From positions 3,658,001 through 3,722,000 of the forward strand of contig NZ_JABUQZ010000001.1 in the NCBI RefSeq assembly GCF_013342145.1: 64,000 nt of DNA, read 5' to 3'. The DNA comes from Haloterrigena gelatinilytica. GTDB taxonomy: Archaea; Halobacteriota; Halobacteria; Halobacteriales; Natrialbaceae. The notes under the pieces are model-generated. The model was not told the DNA's origin and ran no database searches. It saw nothing but the letters and a program-made list of their open reading frames with translations. The position numbers were made by a program, and so were the translations under genes. Shown piece by piece: positions 26,922-36,252 of the stretch (position 1 is the stretch's first letter; each line of letters begins with the position of its first letter).

Positions 26922-27889
26922 CGCGCGTGCACCTCCGTGCCGGTCGTGTACGACTGGAAGACGTCCTCGAGGGAGGCCTCGCGGGTCGTGAAGTCCTTGA
27001 CCTCGATGCCCCGGTCCTCGAGTTCGCCGAGGACGGCCGTCTTGGAGCCCTGGACCTGGACGACGAGGACGGGCGGATTCCGGCCGCTGACGGCTTCGCC
27101 GTCTGCTCGAGACGCCGGAGACGTCTCGCCCTCGACGGTGGCGTCGGAGACGTCGGGCAGCGAGCGAACGACCTGGAGCGTGTCGTCGTCGAGGCGGTCG
27201 ACGGTGACCCGCAGGGTCGTCCCGCCGCCGACGGAGTCGCGCAGCCCCTCGACGGTGTCGACGGCGACCATCTCGCCGTCCCGGAGGATGCCGACGCGGT
27301 CACAGACCGCCTCGACCTGCTCCATGATGTGACTCGAGAAGAAGACGGTCGCGCCCCGGCGGTTCTCCTCGCGGACGATTTCGCGCATCTCGCGGGCGCC
27401 GTTGGGGTCGAGCCCCGTCGAGGGCTCGTCCAGAATGAGGAGGTCCGGCTGGCCCACGAGGGCCATCGCCAGCATGAGTCGCTGGGACATCCCCTTCGAG
27501 AAGCCGCCGGCCTTCTTGTCGATGGCGTCGACGAGGCCGACCCGCTCGAGGAGGGCTTCGGGGTCGTCGTCGGACCCCTTCGAGTCGATGGCGAACTCGA
27601 GGTGCTGGCGGGCCGTCAGGCGGTCGTAGGTCTCGACGCCCTCCGGGAGGACGCCGGTCCGCGAGCGGATCTCGCGGCTGTTGGCCTGGGCGTCCATTCC
27701 CAGAACCTCGACCTGTCCGGCGGTCGGCCGGATGAAGTCGAGGATGACGTTGATCGTCGTCGACTTGCCGGCGCCGTTCGGACCGAGAAAGCCGAATACC
27801 TCTCCCTCTTGGACCTGAAACGACAGATCCTCGAGCGCGAGGGTCTGACCGTAGGACTTGGTCAGGGTATCGACTGTAATAGCTGGCAT
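26918..27889 (-). CDS. ABC transporter ATP-binding protein
   Basis: 323 aa. Walker A GPNGAGKST, signature region FSKGMSQRLMLAMALVGQP, Walker B LLILDEPSTGLDPNG, then the switch histidine in FFSSHIMEQ. An extra C-terminal domain of ~100 aa follows, as in exporter ATPases of the NatA/DrrA type. First gene of the two-gene operon with the overlapping permease. Substrate unknown; drug, lipid or sodium export are all seen in the family. Confidence 0.95.
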   Translation of the reverse strand: MPAITVDTLTKSYGQTLALEDLSFQVQEGEVFGFLGPNGAGKSTTINVILDFIRPTAGQVEVLGMDAQANSREIRSRTGVLPEGVETYDRLTARQHLEFAIDSKGSDDDPEALLERVGLVDAIDKKAGGFSKGMSQRLMLAMALVGQPDLLILDEPSTGLDPNGAREMREIVREENRRGATVFFSSHIMEQVEAVCDRVGILRDGEMVAVDTVEGLRDSVGGGTTLRVTVDRLDDDTLQVVRSLPDVSDATVEGETSPASRADGEAVSGRNPPVLVVQVQGSKTAVLGELEDRGIEVKDFTTREASLEDVFQSYTTGTEVHAR

Positions 27890-27970
27890 AGCTGTGTGGT
27901 CTCACCCGCGTCCGATAAGAGTTGTTACTCTCCCGCGATAATATTCCGCCCCTCAGAGGGGAAAAATGGG

Positions 27971-28240
27971 CTAAATCGGGTCGTCGGGACCGTACTGCTC
28001 GGCGGTACGTTCGGCCTCCGTGGCGTACCGGTCCCGGGTCTCCTCGTCGTCGACCGGCTCGAGTTCGTCCTCGGGGACGTCGACCGCCGCGGTGACTTCG
28101 GCGCCGGTTTGCAGCGACTGGCCCGATCGCTCCCGCTGTTGATACCGCGATCCGTCGGGCGTCGCGTAGACGAGCGTCACGATGTTCCGGCTGTCGAAGT
28201 CGCGCTCGACGAGCCAGCACTGGACCGTCGACTCACTCAT
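27971..28240 (-). CDS. Small hypothetical protein
   Basis: 89 aa starting MSESTVQCWLVERDFDSRN at 28238-28240; a longer frame reaches 28297 but lacks a better start context. The N-terminal half has alternating beta-type residues (IVTLVYATPDGSRYQQRERS), the C-terminal half is acidic and probably disordered. No family recognised. Divergent from the membrane protein at 28371. Confidence 0.7.
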   Translation of the reverse strand: MSESTVQCWLVERDFDSRNIVTLVYATPDGSRYQQRERSGQSLQTGAEVTAAVDVPEDELEPVDDEETRDRYATEAERTAEQYGPDDPI

Positions 28241-28370
28241 GCTCGGCCCTTCGGTGTCGACGACCGAGAATGTACCGCGTCTCTCGTCGGGTGACACCGG
28301 GTGGACGGTCTCACGCAGTGCCAGATTCCGCGAGGTACTTGCCCTTCGAGGTGAGATTTCGTACTACTCC

Positions 28371-29078
28371 ATGCAGGAGACCTGGAGCGACCACGTCGAC
28401 CAGCTGCTGGACGAGCGCGAGCGCGAACAGCACCGCGTCGACCTCGATCGGGCGACGGTCGTCGTCACGAACCGTCGCGTGCTGGCCTTTACGCCCGACG
28501 AGGACGGGCCGAACTACCGATCCGCCGATCGGCCGAACGTCACGCGGGTCTCCGTCGAAACCGACAGCGCGCCGGGACGGCTCCTCTGGGGGTCGCTCTT
28601 CCTGTGCCTCGGGCTCGGCCTCCTACTGATCGGCACGACGGTCGATCTCGCCGGCCTCGCCGACGACTACGCCGGCGCAACCGGCGACCCGACCGGTATC
28701 GTCGACGCCGCTCTCGAGACGCTCGCGACGATTTTGTTGGTGTTCGATCTCTCGATCCTCGTCGGTGGCGGACTCCTGCTCGCGCTCGCCGCCCTGTTCT
28801 TCGCCGGCTACGCCCGGTCGCGATGGCGGCGACTCGCCCTCCGGGTCAGCGGCGGCGACGACATCCTGCTCCCGGTCACCGACGCCGACCTCGAGGCCGG
28901 GCGGGCGGTCGCCCTCGAGGAGGCGATCCTCCCGAATACGTCGCCCGCGGACGGCGACGCCGGTGGCGACTCGCCGACCGACGGCTTATCGACCGGCGAT
29001 CCGTCAACCGACGACGCATCGATCGACGGCCCGTCGACCAACGATCCGTCAACTGCCGGGGTCGATGAGTCAGGCTGA
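28371..29078 (+). CDS. Membrane protein with two spans and a low-complexity tail
   Basis: 235 aa from the ATG at 28371 ([12 protein letters not shown]); the frame is open to 28182, but the upstream part overlaps the divergent gene. The first ~65 residues contain [11 protein letters not shown], a pattern seen in PH-like YdbT/bPH domains. Two hydrophobic segments follow (~70-90 and ~120-150), then the cytosolic remainder. The last ~45 residues repeat Pro-Ser-Thr-Asp/Asn units and look disordered. Lies 26 bp before uvrC, possibly co-transcribed. Confidence 0.7.
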   Translation: MQETWSDHVDQLLDEREREQHRVDLDRATVVVTNRRVLAFTPDEDGPNYRSADRPNVTRVSVETDSAPGRLLWGSLFLCLGLGLLLIGTTVDLAGLADDYAGATGDPTGIVDAALETLATILLVFDLSILVGGGLLLALAALFFAGYARSRWRRLALRVSGGDDILLPVTDADLEAGRAVALEEAILPNTSPADGDAGGDSPTDGLSTGDPSTDDASIDGPSTNDPSTAGVDESG

Positions 29079-29104
29079 AAGCCGCTGACGACCTAGCCCC
29101 GCCG

Positions 29105-30898
29105 ATGAACGTCGACGGGGTCCGCGAACGAGCGAAGTCGCTGCCGCGCGAGCCCGGCGTCTACCAGTTCCGGGCCGAGGGAACCACTCTCTACGTCGGG
29201 AAGGCCGTCGACCTCCGGAGTCGCGTCCGCTCCTACGCCGATCCGCGGACGGCGCGGATCCGCCGGATGGTCGACCGCGCCGACGAGATCGAGATCGCCG
29301 TCACCGACACCGAGACGCAGGCGCTGTTGCTCGAGGCGAACCTGATCAAGCGCCACCAGCCCCGCTACAACGTCCGGCTGAAGGACGACAAGTCCTACCC
29401 GATGGTGCAGTTGACCGACCACGAGGCCCCGCGGATCGAGATCACGCGCGATCCCGACGGCGAGGCGCAGGGCGCCTCGAGTGCGAGCGGTGGAGCCGCG
29501 AGCGGGCCGACGGTCTTCGGTCCGTTCACCGACAAGGGGCAGGTCGAGACCGTCGTGAAGGCCCTGCGGGAGACCTACGGCGTCCGCGGGTGTTCGGACC
29601 ACAAGTACAGCGGTCGCGAGCGCCCCTGTCTGGACTACGAGATGGGGCTCTGTACCGCGCCCTGCACCCGCGAGATCGACCTCGAGAGCTACGGCGAGGA
29701 CGTCACCGCGGTCGAGCGCTTCTTCGAGGGCGAGACGGGGATCCTCGCGGACCCGCTGCGACGGGAGATGGAAGCCGCCGCGGAGGACCAGAACTTCGAG
29801 CGCGCCGCCAATCTCCGGGACCGCCTCGAGACCGTCGAGGCCTTCCACGGCGAGGGCGGCGAGGCGGTCCAGTCGGTCGGCGACGAGCGCGCGGTCGACG
29901 TCCTCGGGGTCGCCATCGAGGGCGAGGACGCGACCGTCGCCCGCCTGCGCGCCGAGCGCGGGAAACTGGTCGACCGGGACCGTCACACCCTCGAGGCGCC
30001 CGCGGCCGAGGGCGCCGGAGACGAGGAGGGCGGCGTCCCAGCGGTGCTGGCCGCCTTCATCGTCCAGTACTACGCCGAGCGCGACCTGCCCGACGCCCTG
30101 CTGCTGCCCGAACGCCACGGGGACGGCGAGGTCGCGGCGTGGCTCGAGGCCGAGGGCGTCTCGGTCCGCGTCCCCGGCGCCGGCCGGGAGGCCAAACTGG
30201 TCGACCTCGCGCTGAAGAACGCCCGCCGCAACGTCGGCGGCCGCGACGAGTGCGGGATGCTCGCCGACGCCCTCGAGATCGACGCGGCCCGGCGGATCGA
30301 GGGGTTCGACGTGAGCCACGCCCAGGGGAAGTCTGCGGTCGGCAGCAACGTGACGTTCGTCGACGGCAGCGCCGAGAAGGCGGACTACCGGCGGAAGAAA
30401 CTCACCGATCAGAACGACGACTACGACAACATGCGGACCCTCCTCGAGTGGCGCGCCAGCCGCGCCGTCGAGGGCCGCGACGATCGGCCCGACCCCGATC
30501 TGCTCCTGATCGACGGCGGCGAAGGCCAACTCGATGCCGCCCGCGACGCGCTGGCCGCCGTCGGCTGGGACGTGCCCGCGGTCGCGCTGGCGAAGGCCGA
30601 AGAGCGCGTGGTCACGCCCGACCGGACGTTCTCGTGGCCGAGCGACGCACCGCACCTCCACCTCCTCCAGCGGGTGCGCGACGAGGCCCATCGCTTCGCG
30701 GTGCAGTACCACCAGACCGTCCGCGACGAGGTCAAGACGGTGCTGGACGACGTCCCCGGCGTCGGCCCCGAGACCAGAAAGCGACTCCTCGGCCGGTTCG
30801 GAAGCGTCGAGAACGTCCGCGAGGCGAGCGTCGCCGACCTCGAGAGCGTCGAGGGGATCGGCGAGAAGACGGCCGAGACGATCAAATCCCGGCTCTGA
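29105..30898 (+). CDS. uvrC: UvrABC excinuclease subunit C
   Basis: 597 aa. Dual-incision nuclease of bacterial-type nucleotide excision repair. The N-terminal GIY-YIG nuclease is [22 protein letters not shown] UvrB-binding helical pair ([20 protein letters not shown]) is followed by the RNase H-like nuclease ([29 protein letters not shown]) and tandem helix-hairpin-helix ([30 protein letters not shown]). Length and order are those of bacterial UvrC; haloarchaea carry the whole Uvr system. uvrA and uvrB are not in this window. Confidence 0.97.
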   Translation: MNVDGVRERAKSLPREPGVYQFRAEGTTLYVGKAVDLRSRVRSYADPRTARIRRMVDRADEIEIAVTDTETQALLLEANLIKRHQPRYNVRLKDDKSYPMVQLTDHEAPRIEITRDPDGEAQGASSASGGAASGPTVFGPFTDKGQVETVVKALRETYGVRGCSDHKYSGRERPCLDYEMGLCTAPCTREIDLESYGEDVTAVERFFEGETGILADPLRREMEAAAEDQNFERAANLRDRLETVEAFHGEGGEAVQSVGDERAVDVLGVAIEGEDATVARLRAERGKLVDRDRHTLEAPAAEGAGDEEGGVPAVLAAFIVQYYAERDLPDALLLPERHGDGEVAAWLEAEGVSVRVPGAGREAKLVDLALKNARRNVGGRDECGMLADALEIDAARRIEGFDVSHAQGKSAVGSNVTFVDGSAEKADYRRKKLTDQNDDYDNMRTLLEWRASRAVEGRDDRPDPDLLLIDGGEGQLDAARDALAAVGWDVPAVALAKAEERVVTPDRTFSWPSDAPHLHLLQRVRDEAHRFAVQYHQTVRDEVKTVLDDVPGVGPETRKRLLGRFGSVENVREASVADLESVEGIGEKTAETIKSRL

Positions 30899-31003
30899 CG
30901 CGCTCGCTTCCGGAACCGGTATCGGTGGCTGACACTCTCTGCCGGCGATTACTTACCGGAACTATGCAGAAGTAATTTATCCCCTATCGTTGGAGGCACT
31001 GCT

Positions 31004-31594
31004 ATGAAAACCGAACTGCGCCGCCGAACCCTGCTCGCCGTCTCCGGCGCGGTCGCGGTCGCCGGCTGTCTCGACGCGGGCGACTCGGGCGAGGCGAACG
31101 ACGAGACGCAGGCCGAACCGACCGACGGAACGACTGACGACGACGAGACGGATGGATCGGAGACGAACGCTACCGCGGACACGGTTCACGAGGGCTACGA
31201 AACGACCGAGGTCCGGGTCGTTTCCGCCGACGGCGACGAACTCGGGGCGGTGACGGCGGCGATCGCCGACACGCGGGACCTCCGGACTCTCGGACTCAGC
31301 GACACCGAGGAACTGCCGTCGGACCGCGGCATGCTGTTCGTCTTCGAGTCGGTCGAGGAGCGCGGCTTCGTCATGCGAGAGATGGACTTCGGCATCGATA
31401 TCGTCTTCGCCGACGCGGACGGAACGATCACCGACGTTCACCACGCGCCGGCGCCCGAACCGGACGAAGACGGCGAGGAAGAACACCACCAGTACCCCGG
31501 CCGCGGGCAGTACGTGCTCGAGGTCAACTACGAGTGGACGACCGACCACGACGTCAGCGAGGGGGACGTCCTCGAGTTCGACCTCGAGGAATGA
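31004..31594 (+). CDS. DUF192 lipoprotein
   Basis: 196 aa. Lipobox VAVAGC (C22) after a twin-arginine-type start (LRRRTLLAVSG), then an acidic spacer to ~65. The DUF192 domain follows with TRDLRTLGLSDTEELPSDRG, MLFVFESVEERGFVMREM and IDIVFADADGTITDVHHA. Function of the domain is unknown; it is usually exported. A TATA-like element (AGTAATTTATCC) lies ~30-40 nt before the start. Confidence 0.92.
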   Translation: MKTELRRRTLLAVSGAVAVAGCLDAGDSGEANDETQAEPTDGTTDDDETDGSETNATADTVHEGYETTEVRVVSADGDELGAVTAAIADTRDLRTLGLSDTEELPSDRGMLFVFESVEERGFVMREMDFGIDIVFADADGTITDVHHAPAPEPDEDGEEEHHQYPGRGQYVLEVNYEWTTDHDVSEGDVLEFDLEE

Positions 31595-31677
31595 CCGAAA
31601 CCCCGGCGGGCCGCCGCCGTGTGACCGTTGCGAAAGCAAGGACAGGGCTATCCCCCGTACCGGTACTATGATACGGC

Positions 31678-31974
31678 ATGTCAAACGACGACGAACTCGA
31701 CGACCTGCTCGACGAACTCGACAGCCAGGGCGACCTCGAGACGTCACAGCAGGTGCTGTCGATCCGGACGGAGAGCCGTCGGTACGACAAGCCGGTGACG
31801 ATCGTCGAGGGCTTCGACCTCGAGTCGGACGAGATCAAATCGATCGCGTCGGACCTCAAGAGTTCGATGGGGACCGGCGGGACCGTCGACGACGGCCGGA
31901 TCGAACTGCAGGGCGACCACCGGGATCGCGTGCCCGACTTGCTTCGCGACCGAGGATTCGACGTCCGCGAGTGA
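31678..31974 (+). CDS. SUI1/eIF1-family translation initiation factor
   Basis: 98 aa. An acidic N-terminal ~25 residues precede the SUI1 fold: TIVEGFDLESDEIKSIASDL, SSMGTGGTVDDGRIELQGDH, then the terminal helix. Archaeal aIF1 monitors start-codon selection on the 30S subunit. The usual basic patches of SUI1 are reduced to fit a halophilic proteome. Monocistronic. Confidence 0.92.
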   Translation: MSNDDELDDLLDELDSQGDLETSQQVLSIRTESRRYDKPVTIVEGFDLESDEIKSIASDLKSSMGTGGTVDDGRIELQGDHRDRVPDLLRDRGFDVRE

Positions 31975-32074
31975 GCCGTCCCGAACGGTCGAACTGACGC
32001 TTTTCGCGTCGACCCGGGGCCGCAAACCGGCCCCGCGTCGAAGTCGCTTTATGTCCGTCCTCGCAAGTACGAGT

Positions 32075-32581
32075 ATGAGGATTCGTCCGGCGGCGGACGA
32101 CGATTTTCCGGACATTCGAGCGATCGCTCGAAAAACCTGGCACGATACCTACGACGAACTCGACGAAGACCTGATCGACCGAACCGTCGAGAGTTGGTAC
32201 ACCGACGACTCGATGCCGCTCGAGGCGCCGGGGACGGTCGTCCTCGTCGTGGAAGCGACCGACGGGGGACGGTCGGACTCCGACGGCGACATCGTCGGCT
32301 TCACCCACGCGGTCGTCCAGGGCGACACGGCCGATATCCTCCGGATGTACGTCGATCCCGACCGGCAGGCGGCGGGCGTCGGCACCGACCTCCACGAGCG
32401 GCTGGTCGAGCAGCTCCGAGTCTACGACGTCGAGCGGATCCGCGCCTTCGACTTCGCCTTCAACGACGCCAGCCGGCAGTTCTACGAGGGATTCGGGTTC
32501 GAACGGACCGACGTCGACGAGGTCGAGATCGACGGCGAGTGCTACGACGAGGCGGTCTACACGCTCGAGCTCTCGCAGTAG
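32075..32581 (+). CDS. GNAT-family N-acetyltransferase
   Basis: 168 aa from the ATG at 32075 (MRIRPAADDDF). An earlier ATG at 32051 lies inside the TATA-like element CTTTAT (32047-32052), which puts transcription start close to 32075 and favours a leaderless start there. Motif A is MYVDPDRQAAGVGTDLHERL and motif B is FNDASRQFYEGFGFE. Acceptor unknown. Followed by the structured repeat at 32656. Confidence 0.9.
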   Translation: MRIRPAADDDFPDIRAIARKTWHDTYDELDEDLIDRTVESWYTDDSMPLEAPGTVVLVVEATDGGRSDSDGDIVGFTHAVVQGDTADILRMYVDPDRQAAGVGTDLHERLVEQLRVYDVERIRAFDFAFNDASRQFYEGFGFERTDVDEVEIDGECYDEAVYTLELSQ

Positions 32582-32958
32582 ATCGTAGCGCGCATTCTCC
32601 ATTCAGAACAGTGTCTGAAACCAAATCGCGTAGTTTGGTAACTACGTGTGCATAACGAACTTTTGCGCTGCGGGCGCGACGAAGTCGCGCCCTCGGCAAA
32701 ACTTCGATGAAAAGCACGGCGTCACCCCCTCAGCCGCGCCAGCGGCGCGGCTTCGAGGGATTCCTTGGCCCACTCGCTCACGCCGTTCGCTCGCGGTCAC
32801 AGCGGTAACGCTCACACCTCTACTGAACGCGAGTTTCACGCACTCCCTCTGAGTAAGGAGGAGGCGAAACGCGGGTCGTATTCCGCGTCGGAGAGTTCAA
32901 GTGACCGATCGAGCCAGCCGGAAACACGTTTTCGAGGGAAGAAACCCGACAATCGACG
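32582..32958. other. Intergenic region with structured repeat, no gene
   Basis: 377 bp between the GNAT gene and the saccharopine-dehydrogenase-like gene. Open frames over it in several phases carry no protein-like features and follow the repeat symmetry. The stem-loop at 32656-32706 and a second GC-rich palindrome (CCGCGCCAGCGGCGCGG near 32741) account for most of it. Confidence 0.6.
32656..32706 (+). terminator. Structured stem-loop element after the GNAT gene (copy 2)
   Basis: Outer arms CGAACTTTTGC (32656-32666) and GCAAAACTTCG (32696-32706) pair at 10 of 11 positions. Inner arms GGGCGCGAC (32672-32680) and GTCGCGCCC (32684-32692) pair perfectly around GAA. It has the same conserved flanks (CTGC before the stem, TCGGCAAAA after it, then AAAAGC) and the same orientation relative to the upstream gene as the copy at 4027-4075, but a different stem sequence. 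Confidence 0.55.
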
Positions 32959-34050
32959 TTACTGTAACAGCGGACTCACCGGCGATGTCTCCGCTGGCGT
33001 CTCCTCGTCGAAGAAGCCCTCGACGCCCTCGAGTTCGAAGACGAAGTCGGCGCCGAACGCGCCGGCGGGGGTCTGGAACCCGGGGTCGGCGTCGCCCGCG
33101 AGGACGCGCTCGGCGACCGTCACCGCGCCGTCGACGGTGACGACGTACGGATCGGGCGTCCGCAGGCGGGAGACGACGCGCTCGCCGTCTTCGGTGCGCG
33201 CTTCGCCCCAGACGTAGGCCGAGCCGCGCTCGCGGGCCCGCTCGGAGGGGCCGTCGCGGACGCCGGCCAACCGCTTCAGCGTCCAGCGCACCGGTTTCGA
33301 CTCGAACACCGGCGAGAGATAGCGATGCAACCGCAGCGCGGTGCGAGCGGGCTGGGGCATCACCGCGTACATCTCGACGTTCGGGATCCCGGTCGTGTAG
33401 TGGGCCGTCGAAACGTCGCCCATCGGCATCGTCACCGCCGGCCGTTCGCCGCGACCGAAGTCGATTTCGCGGGTCTTCCACCCCGTCGGCGCGCTCTCGA
33501 GGTCGCCGTCTCGGCGGACGGCGTTCTCGGTGTCGGCGCCCTCGATGACCGTCCGCAGGGTGCCGATCGAGGGCACGCGGAACGAGTCGACGCCCAGCGC
33601 GAGGCGGGTCGCCTCCGGCAGCCGGTCGGCGAGGTGGGCGGCCAGACAGTCCATCGGAATCGTCGAGAGGGCGGCGGCCGGCAGCAGGGTGATCCCCGCC
33701 TCGGCCGCCTCCGCGTCGCGGTCGTGGATCGACTCGATGACGGGGATCTCGCCGGTGATATCGACGTAGTCCGTCTCGCTGCGGAGACAGCCCTCGACCA
33801 GCGCTTCGGCGGTGTTCGAGAACGGCCCCGCGCAGTTCAGCACGCAGTCGACGTCCTCGAGGGCCGTCGCGACGGTCACGGGGTCCTCGAGCGAGAACCG
33901 GCGCCCCGGCTGCTCGAGGGCGGCGACCTGCTCGCGGAGCCGTTCCCGGTCGCGGCCGGCCAGGATCGGATCCAGTCCGCGGTCGATCGCCTCCTCGGCG
34001 ATCAGACCGCCGACGAACCCGTACGAGCCGTAGATCAGGAGGGTCGGCAT
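32959..34050 (-). CDS. Saccharopine dehydrogenase-like / trans-acting enoyl reductase family protein
   Basis: 363 aa. N-terminal NAD(P)-binding Rossmann fold LLIYGSYGFVGGLIAEEAID, then DVDCVLNCAGPFSNT and YVDITGEIPVIE as in saccharopine dehydrogenase-like oxidoreductases. No lysine-biosynthesis neighbours, so a lipid or secondary reductase role is at least as likely. The substrate is not deducible. The C-terminal ~15 residues are low complexity. Confidence 0.85.
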   Translation of the reverse strand: MPTLLIYGSYGFVGGLIAEEAIDRGLDPILAGRDRERLREQVAALEQPGRRFSLEDPVTVATALEDVDCVLNCAGPFSNTAEALVEGCLRSETDYVDITGEIPVIESIHDRDAEAAEAGITLLPAAALSTIPMDCLAAHLADRLPEATRLALGVDSFRVPSIGTLRTVIEGADTENAVRRDGDLESAPTGWKTREIDFGRGERPAVTMPMGDVSTAHYTTGIPNVEMYAVMPQPARTALRLHRYLSPVFESKPVRWTLKRLAGVRDGPSERARERGSAYVWGEARTEDGERVVSRLRTPDPYVVTVDGAVTVAERVLAGDADPGFQTPAGAFGADFVFELEGVEGFFDEETPAETSPVSPLLQ

Positions 34051-34149
34051 ATCCCGAACGAGGCCGCGTCGGCGGTTAAGCGACGGGCCGGCATTGCTAT
34101 GCGGCGAACGGCGACGGCGAGAATCAGTATCTCGAGGGACCGATACGGC

Positions 34150-35280
34150 TCACTCGAGTCGTTCGAGCACCGCGTCCTTCTCGTAGGACAGCGACAGCGA
34201 CCGCGAGCGCCCGCGGCCGTCGACCTCGGCGTAGTCGGCGTCGATCAGCCCCAGCTGGTCGAGTTTGTTGACGATCTCCGAGTAGCGCGTGTAGCCCAGT
34301 TCGGTCTCCTCGTGGAACGCCTCGTAGACGTCGCCGGCCTGCTCGCCGTCGTGGTGGGCGATCACCTCGAGCAGCGTCCGTTCGGTGCCGGTCAGCCCCG
34401 AGAGGCTCCGCGAGAGGTTGATGTACTTGGATTTCTCGTAGGCATCCTCGACGTCCTGGCGCTCGACGGTGCGGCTGGCGCGCATCTCGGCGTTCAGCCC
34501 GGCCCGGCGCAGCAGGTCGATCCCGACCCGCAGATCGCCGCTGTCGGCGGTGAGGTCGGCGACGTACTCCAGAGTGTCCCGGCCGATGACGCCGTCGTTG
34601 AAGCCGCGTTTGACGCGTTCGTCGAGGATGTCGACGATCTCGGGCTGGTCGTAGACGGGGAAGTAGACGTCTTCCGGCCGGAAGACGCTCTGGACCCGCG
34701 AGTCGAGTTCGTCGATGACGTCCAGGGCGGGGTCGGAGGAGACGACGACGACCCCGATCTTCGCGCCGGGGTACTCCTCGTGGGCCCGCAGGAGCGAGTA
34801 GAGCGTGTCCGAGGCCTCGTTCTCGTAGAAGAGGTAGTTGATGTCGTCCAAGGCGACGACGAGCACCTTGTCCTCCTCGACGAGCTTCTCGGCGATCTGG
34901 CCGAACAGCTTCTTGAACGAGATCCCCGAGGACGGCGGCTCGTAGTCGAACGTTCCCTCGAAGAGCCGCGAGAACACCGAGTACCGGGTGGCGTTGACCT
35001 GACAGTTGACGCGGATGGTGCGGACGTCGCTGGTCTGGGCGCCCACTTCGTCGAACAGCTTCTGGATGGCCGTCGTCTTGCCGGTGCCCGGCGGTCCGCG
35101 GACCATGACGTTCAGCGGCCGGGAGCCGCGCACCGCCGGCCGAAGCGCGTACGTCAGGCCCTGCGTCTGGCCCTCGCGGTGCTTGAACGTCTCGGGAACG
35201 TAGTCGATCTCGAAGACGTGCTCGTCCCGGAACACGGATTCGTCCCACGACAACATCCCCTCCTCGGGGTCGTCTGCCAT
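34150..35280 (-). CDS. cdc6: Orc1/Cdc6-family replication initiator
   Basis: 376 aa from the ATG at 35278-35280 (MADDPEEGMLSWDES); a longer frame upstream crosses the AT-rich promoter. AAA+ domain with Walker A VRGPPGTGKT (~residues 62-71), Walker B VVALDDINYLF (~140), sensor-type SSDPAL and the sensor 2 GDLRVGIDLLRRAG. The C-terminal winged helix (VYEAFHEETELGYTRYSEIV) is the DNA-binding part. Haloarchaea encode many paralogues. The 135 bp upstream is AT-rich, but I see no recognisable ORB repeats, so an origin here is unproven. Confidence 0.94.
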   Translation of the reverse strand: MADDPEEGMLSWDESVFRDEHVFEIDYVPETFKHREGQTQGLTYALRPAVRGSRPLNVMVRGPPGTGKTTAIQKLFDEVGAQTSDVRTIRVNCQVNATRYSVFSRLFEGTFDYEPPSSGISFKKLFGQIAEKLVEEDKVLVVALDDINYLFYENEASDTLYSLLRAHEEYPGAKIGVVVVSSDPALDVIDELDSRVQSVFRPEDVYFPVYDQPEIVDILDERVKRGFNDGVIGRDTLEYVADLTADSGDLRVGIDLLRRAGLNAEMRASRTVERQDVEDAYEKSKYINLSRSLSGLTGTERTLLEVIAHHDGEQAGDVYEAFHEETELGYTRYSEIVNKLDQLGLIDADYAEVDGRGRSRSLSLSYEKDAVLERLE

Positions 35281-35415
35281 CACTTTCACCCTGCTCCCGC
35301 AGCGTCTTAAGGATTCGGGCGGCCGATCCCGCGGTCGCGAGGAATCGATCGATGTGTGTGACCACACCACAATAATTAATGTTTATTATATTGACTTTCG
35401 GGCGAGGATACCGAT
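35281..35415. promoter_or_regulatory. AT-rich divergent promoter region of cdc6
   Basis: It contains GTGTG-TGAC-CACAC (short dyad, ~35352-35365) next to an AT-rich run (AATAATTAATGTTTATTATA) unlike the surrounding DNA. It serves both cdc6 and the small gene at 35416. Initiator autoregulation or DNA unwinding could occur here, but no origin repeats were identified. Confidence 0.4.
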
Positions 35416-35736
35416 ATGACACCACCGGACCCACCGGCGACGATTCCCGACTTCCTGCTCGATCAGTTCACTGATCACTCGCCGGAGACGCTGCGAGCCA
35501 TCGGCGAGTACGCCCGCGAGGAGACCTACGTCGCGCCCGAGGCGGCGGCCGACTCCATCGTCGAAGCCTTCGCGCTGCAGGACGAGGAGACGCTCGCGGC
35601 GATCGCAGGGTACGTCGACGAACTCGCCGACTTCCTCGAGGAGCGCGACGTCGATTCGCTCGAGGCGATCACCGGCGACGATACGGACGACGAGGAATCG
35701 TGGGGTCACCGGCGAATCCTGGACTGGCACAGTTGA
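35416..35736 (+). CDS. Small acidic haloarchaeal protein
   Basis: 106 aa, cytosolic, very acidic. Two similar halves built on short helices: PETLRAIGEYAREETYV and EETLAAIAGYVDELADF. No known domain. Start ATG at 35416 follows an AT-rich promoter by ~20 nt, consistent with a leaderless transcript. Divergent from cdc6. Function unknown. Confidence 0.75.
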   Translation: MTPPDPPATIPDFLLDQFTDHSPETLRAIGEYAREETYVAPEAAADSIVEAFALQDEETLAAIAGYVDELADFLEERDVDSLEAITGDDTDDEESWGHRRILDWHS

Positions 35737-35787
35737 GCGGCCGACCGGCGGGATCTCCGGCGCGGTCGACTCGACCGCACAGCCTGC

Positions 35788-35955
35788 TTACGCGAGTTCG
35801 ACGCGATCCATTTCGCGTTCGATATCGGCTTTCGCGATCCGTCCGTTGTGGGTCATTCGAACGTGCGCTCGGACTAACCGCTCCACCTCGTCGGAGCTGC
35901 TCGAGCGGATCATGAACTGGCAGTGATCCCCCGAACACTCGAACTGGTAGGGCAT
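35788..35955 (-). CDS. DUF1059-like small protein
   Basis: 55 aa: MPYQFECSGDHCQFMIRS... ending DRVELA. The opening YQFEC, a second cysteine after four residues (CSGDHC), and a helix with EVERLVRAHVRMTH place it in the DUF1059-type small proteins with a C-x4-C ... H metal-site-like pattern. Too short to be flagged by length filters, but it has a clean start and stop. Its promoter region is contained in the 145-bp duplication at 35963-36252. Function unknown. Confidence 0.7.
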   Translation of the reverse strand: MPYQFECSGDHCQFMIRSSSSDEVERLVRAHVRMTHNGRIAKADIEREMDRVELA

Positions 35956-35962
35956 ATCATAG

Positions 35963-36252
35963 CATCGCTCGAGTATCGGGGTAGCTATTTCACTTGCATT
36001 TGCGGGAACAGGATTCGAGACCGACCCGACGGCTAGTCGAACTTCTCGAGCAGCCGATCGTAGAAGACGGGCTCCGGATCGCCCTCGCCGTCCGGCGCGC
36101 CGCCGTTCATCGCTCGAGTATCGGGGTAGCTATTTCACTTGCATTTGCGGGAACAGGATTCGAGACCGACCCGACGGCTAGTCGAACTTCTCGAGCAGCC
36201 GATCGTAGAAGACGGGCTCCGGATCGCCCTCGCCGTCCGGCGCGCCGCCGTT
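35963..36252. repeat. Perfect 145-bp tandem duplication
   Basis: 35963-36107 is repeated exactly at 36108-36252. The unit begins CATCGCTCGAGTATCGGGG and ends GCGCGCCGCCGTT. It contains the last 24 codons plus stop of the MutS-family gene and the upstream region of the DUF1059 gene, so a second orphan copy of the mutS 3' end sits in the intergenic DNA. Absence of any mismatch means a recent event or an assembly artefact. Confidence 0.97.

Noticed and set aside
28975-29050. Repeat array at the end of the membrane protein gene
   Set aside because: Imperfect Pro-Ser-Thr-Asp codon repeats typical of a disordered tail; not a separate element.
32646-32852. Small open frames over the repeat after the GNAT gene
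   Set aside because: They follow the palindromic repeat, differ in every frame and show no conserved protein character; treated as non-coding.
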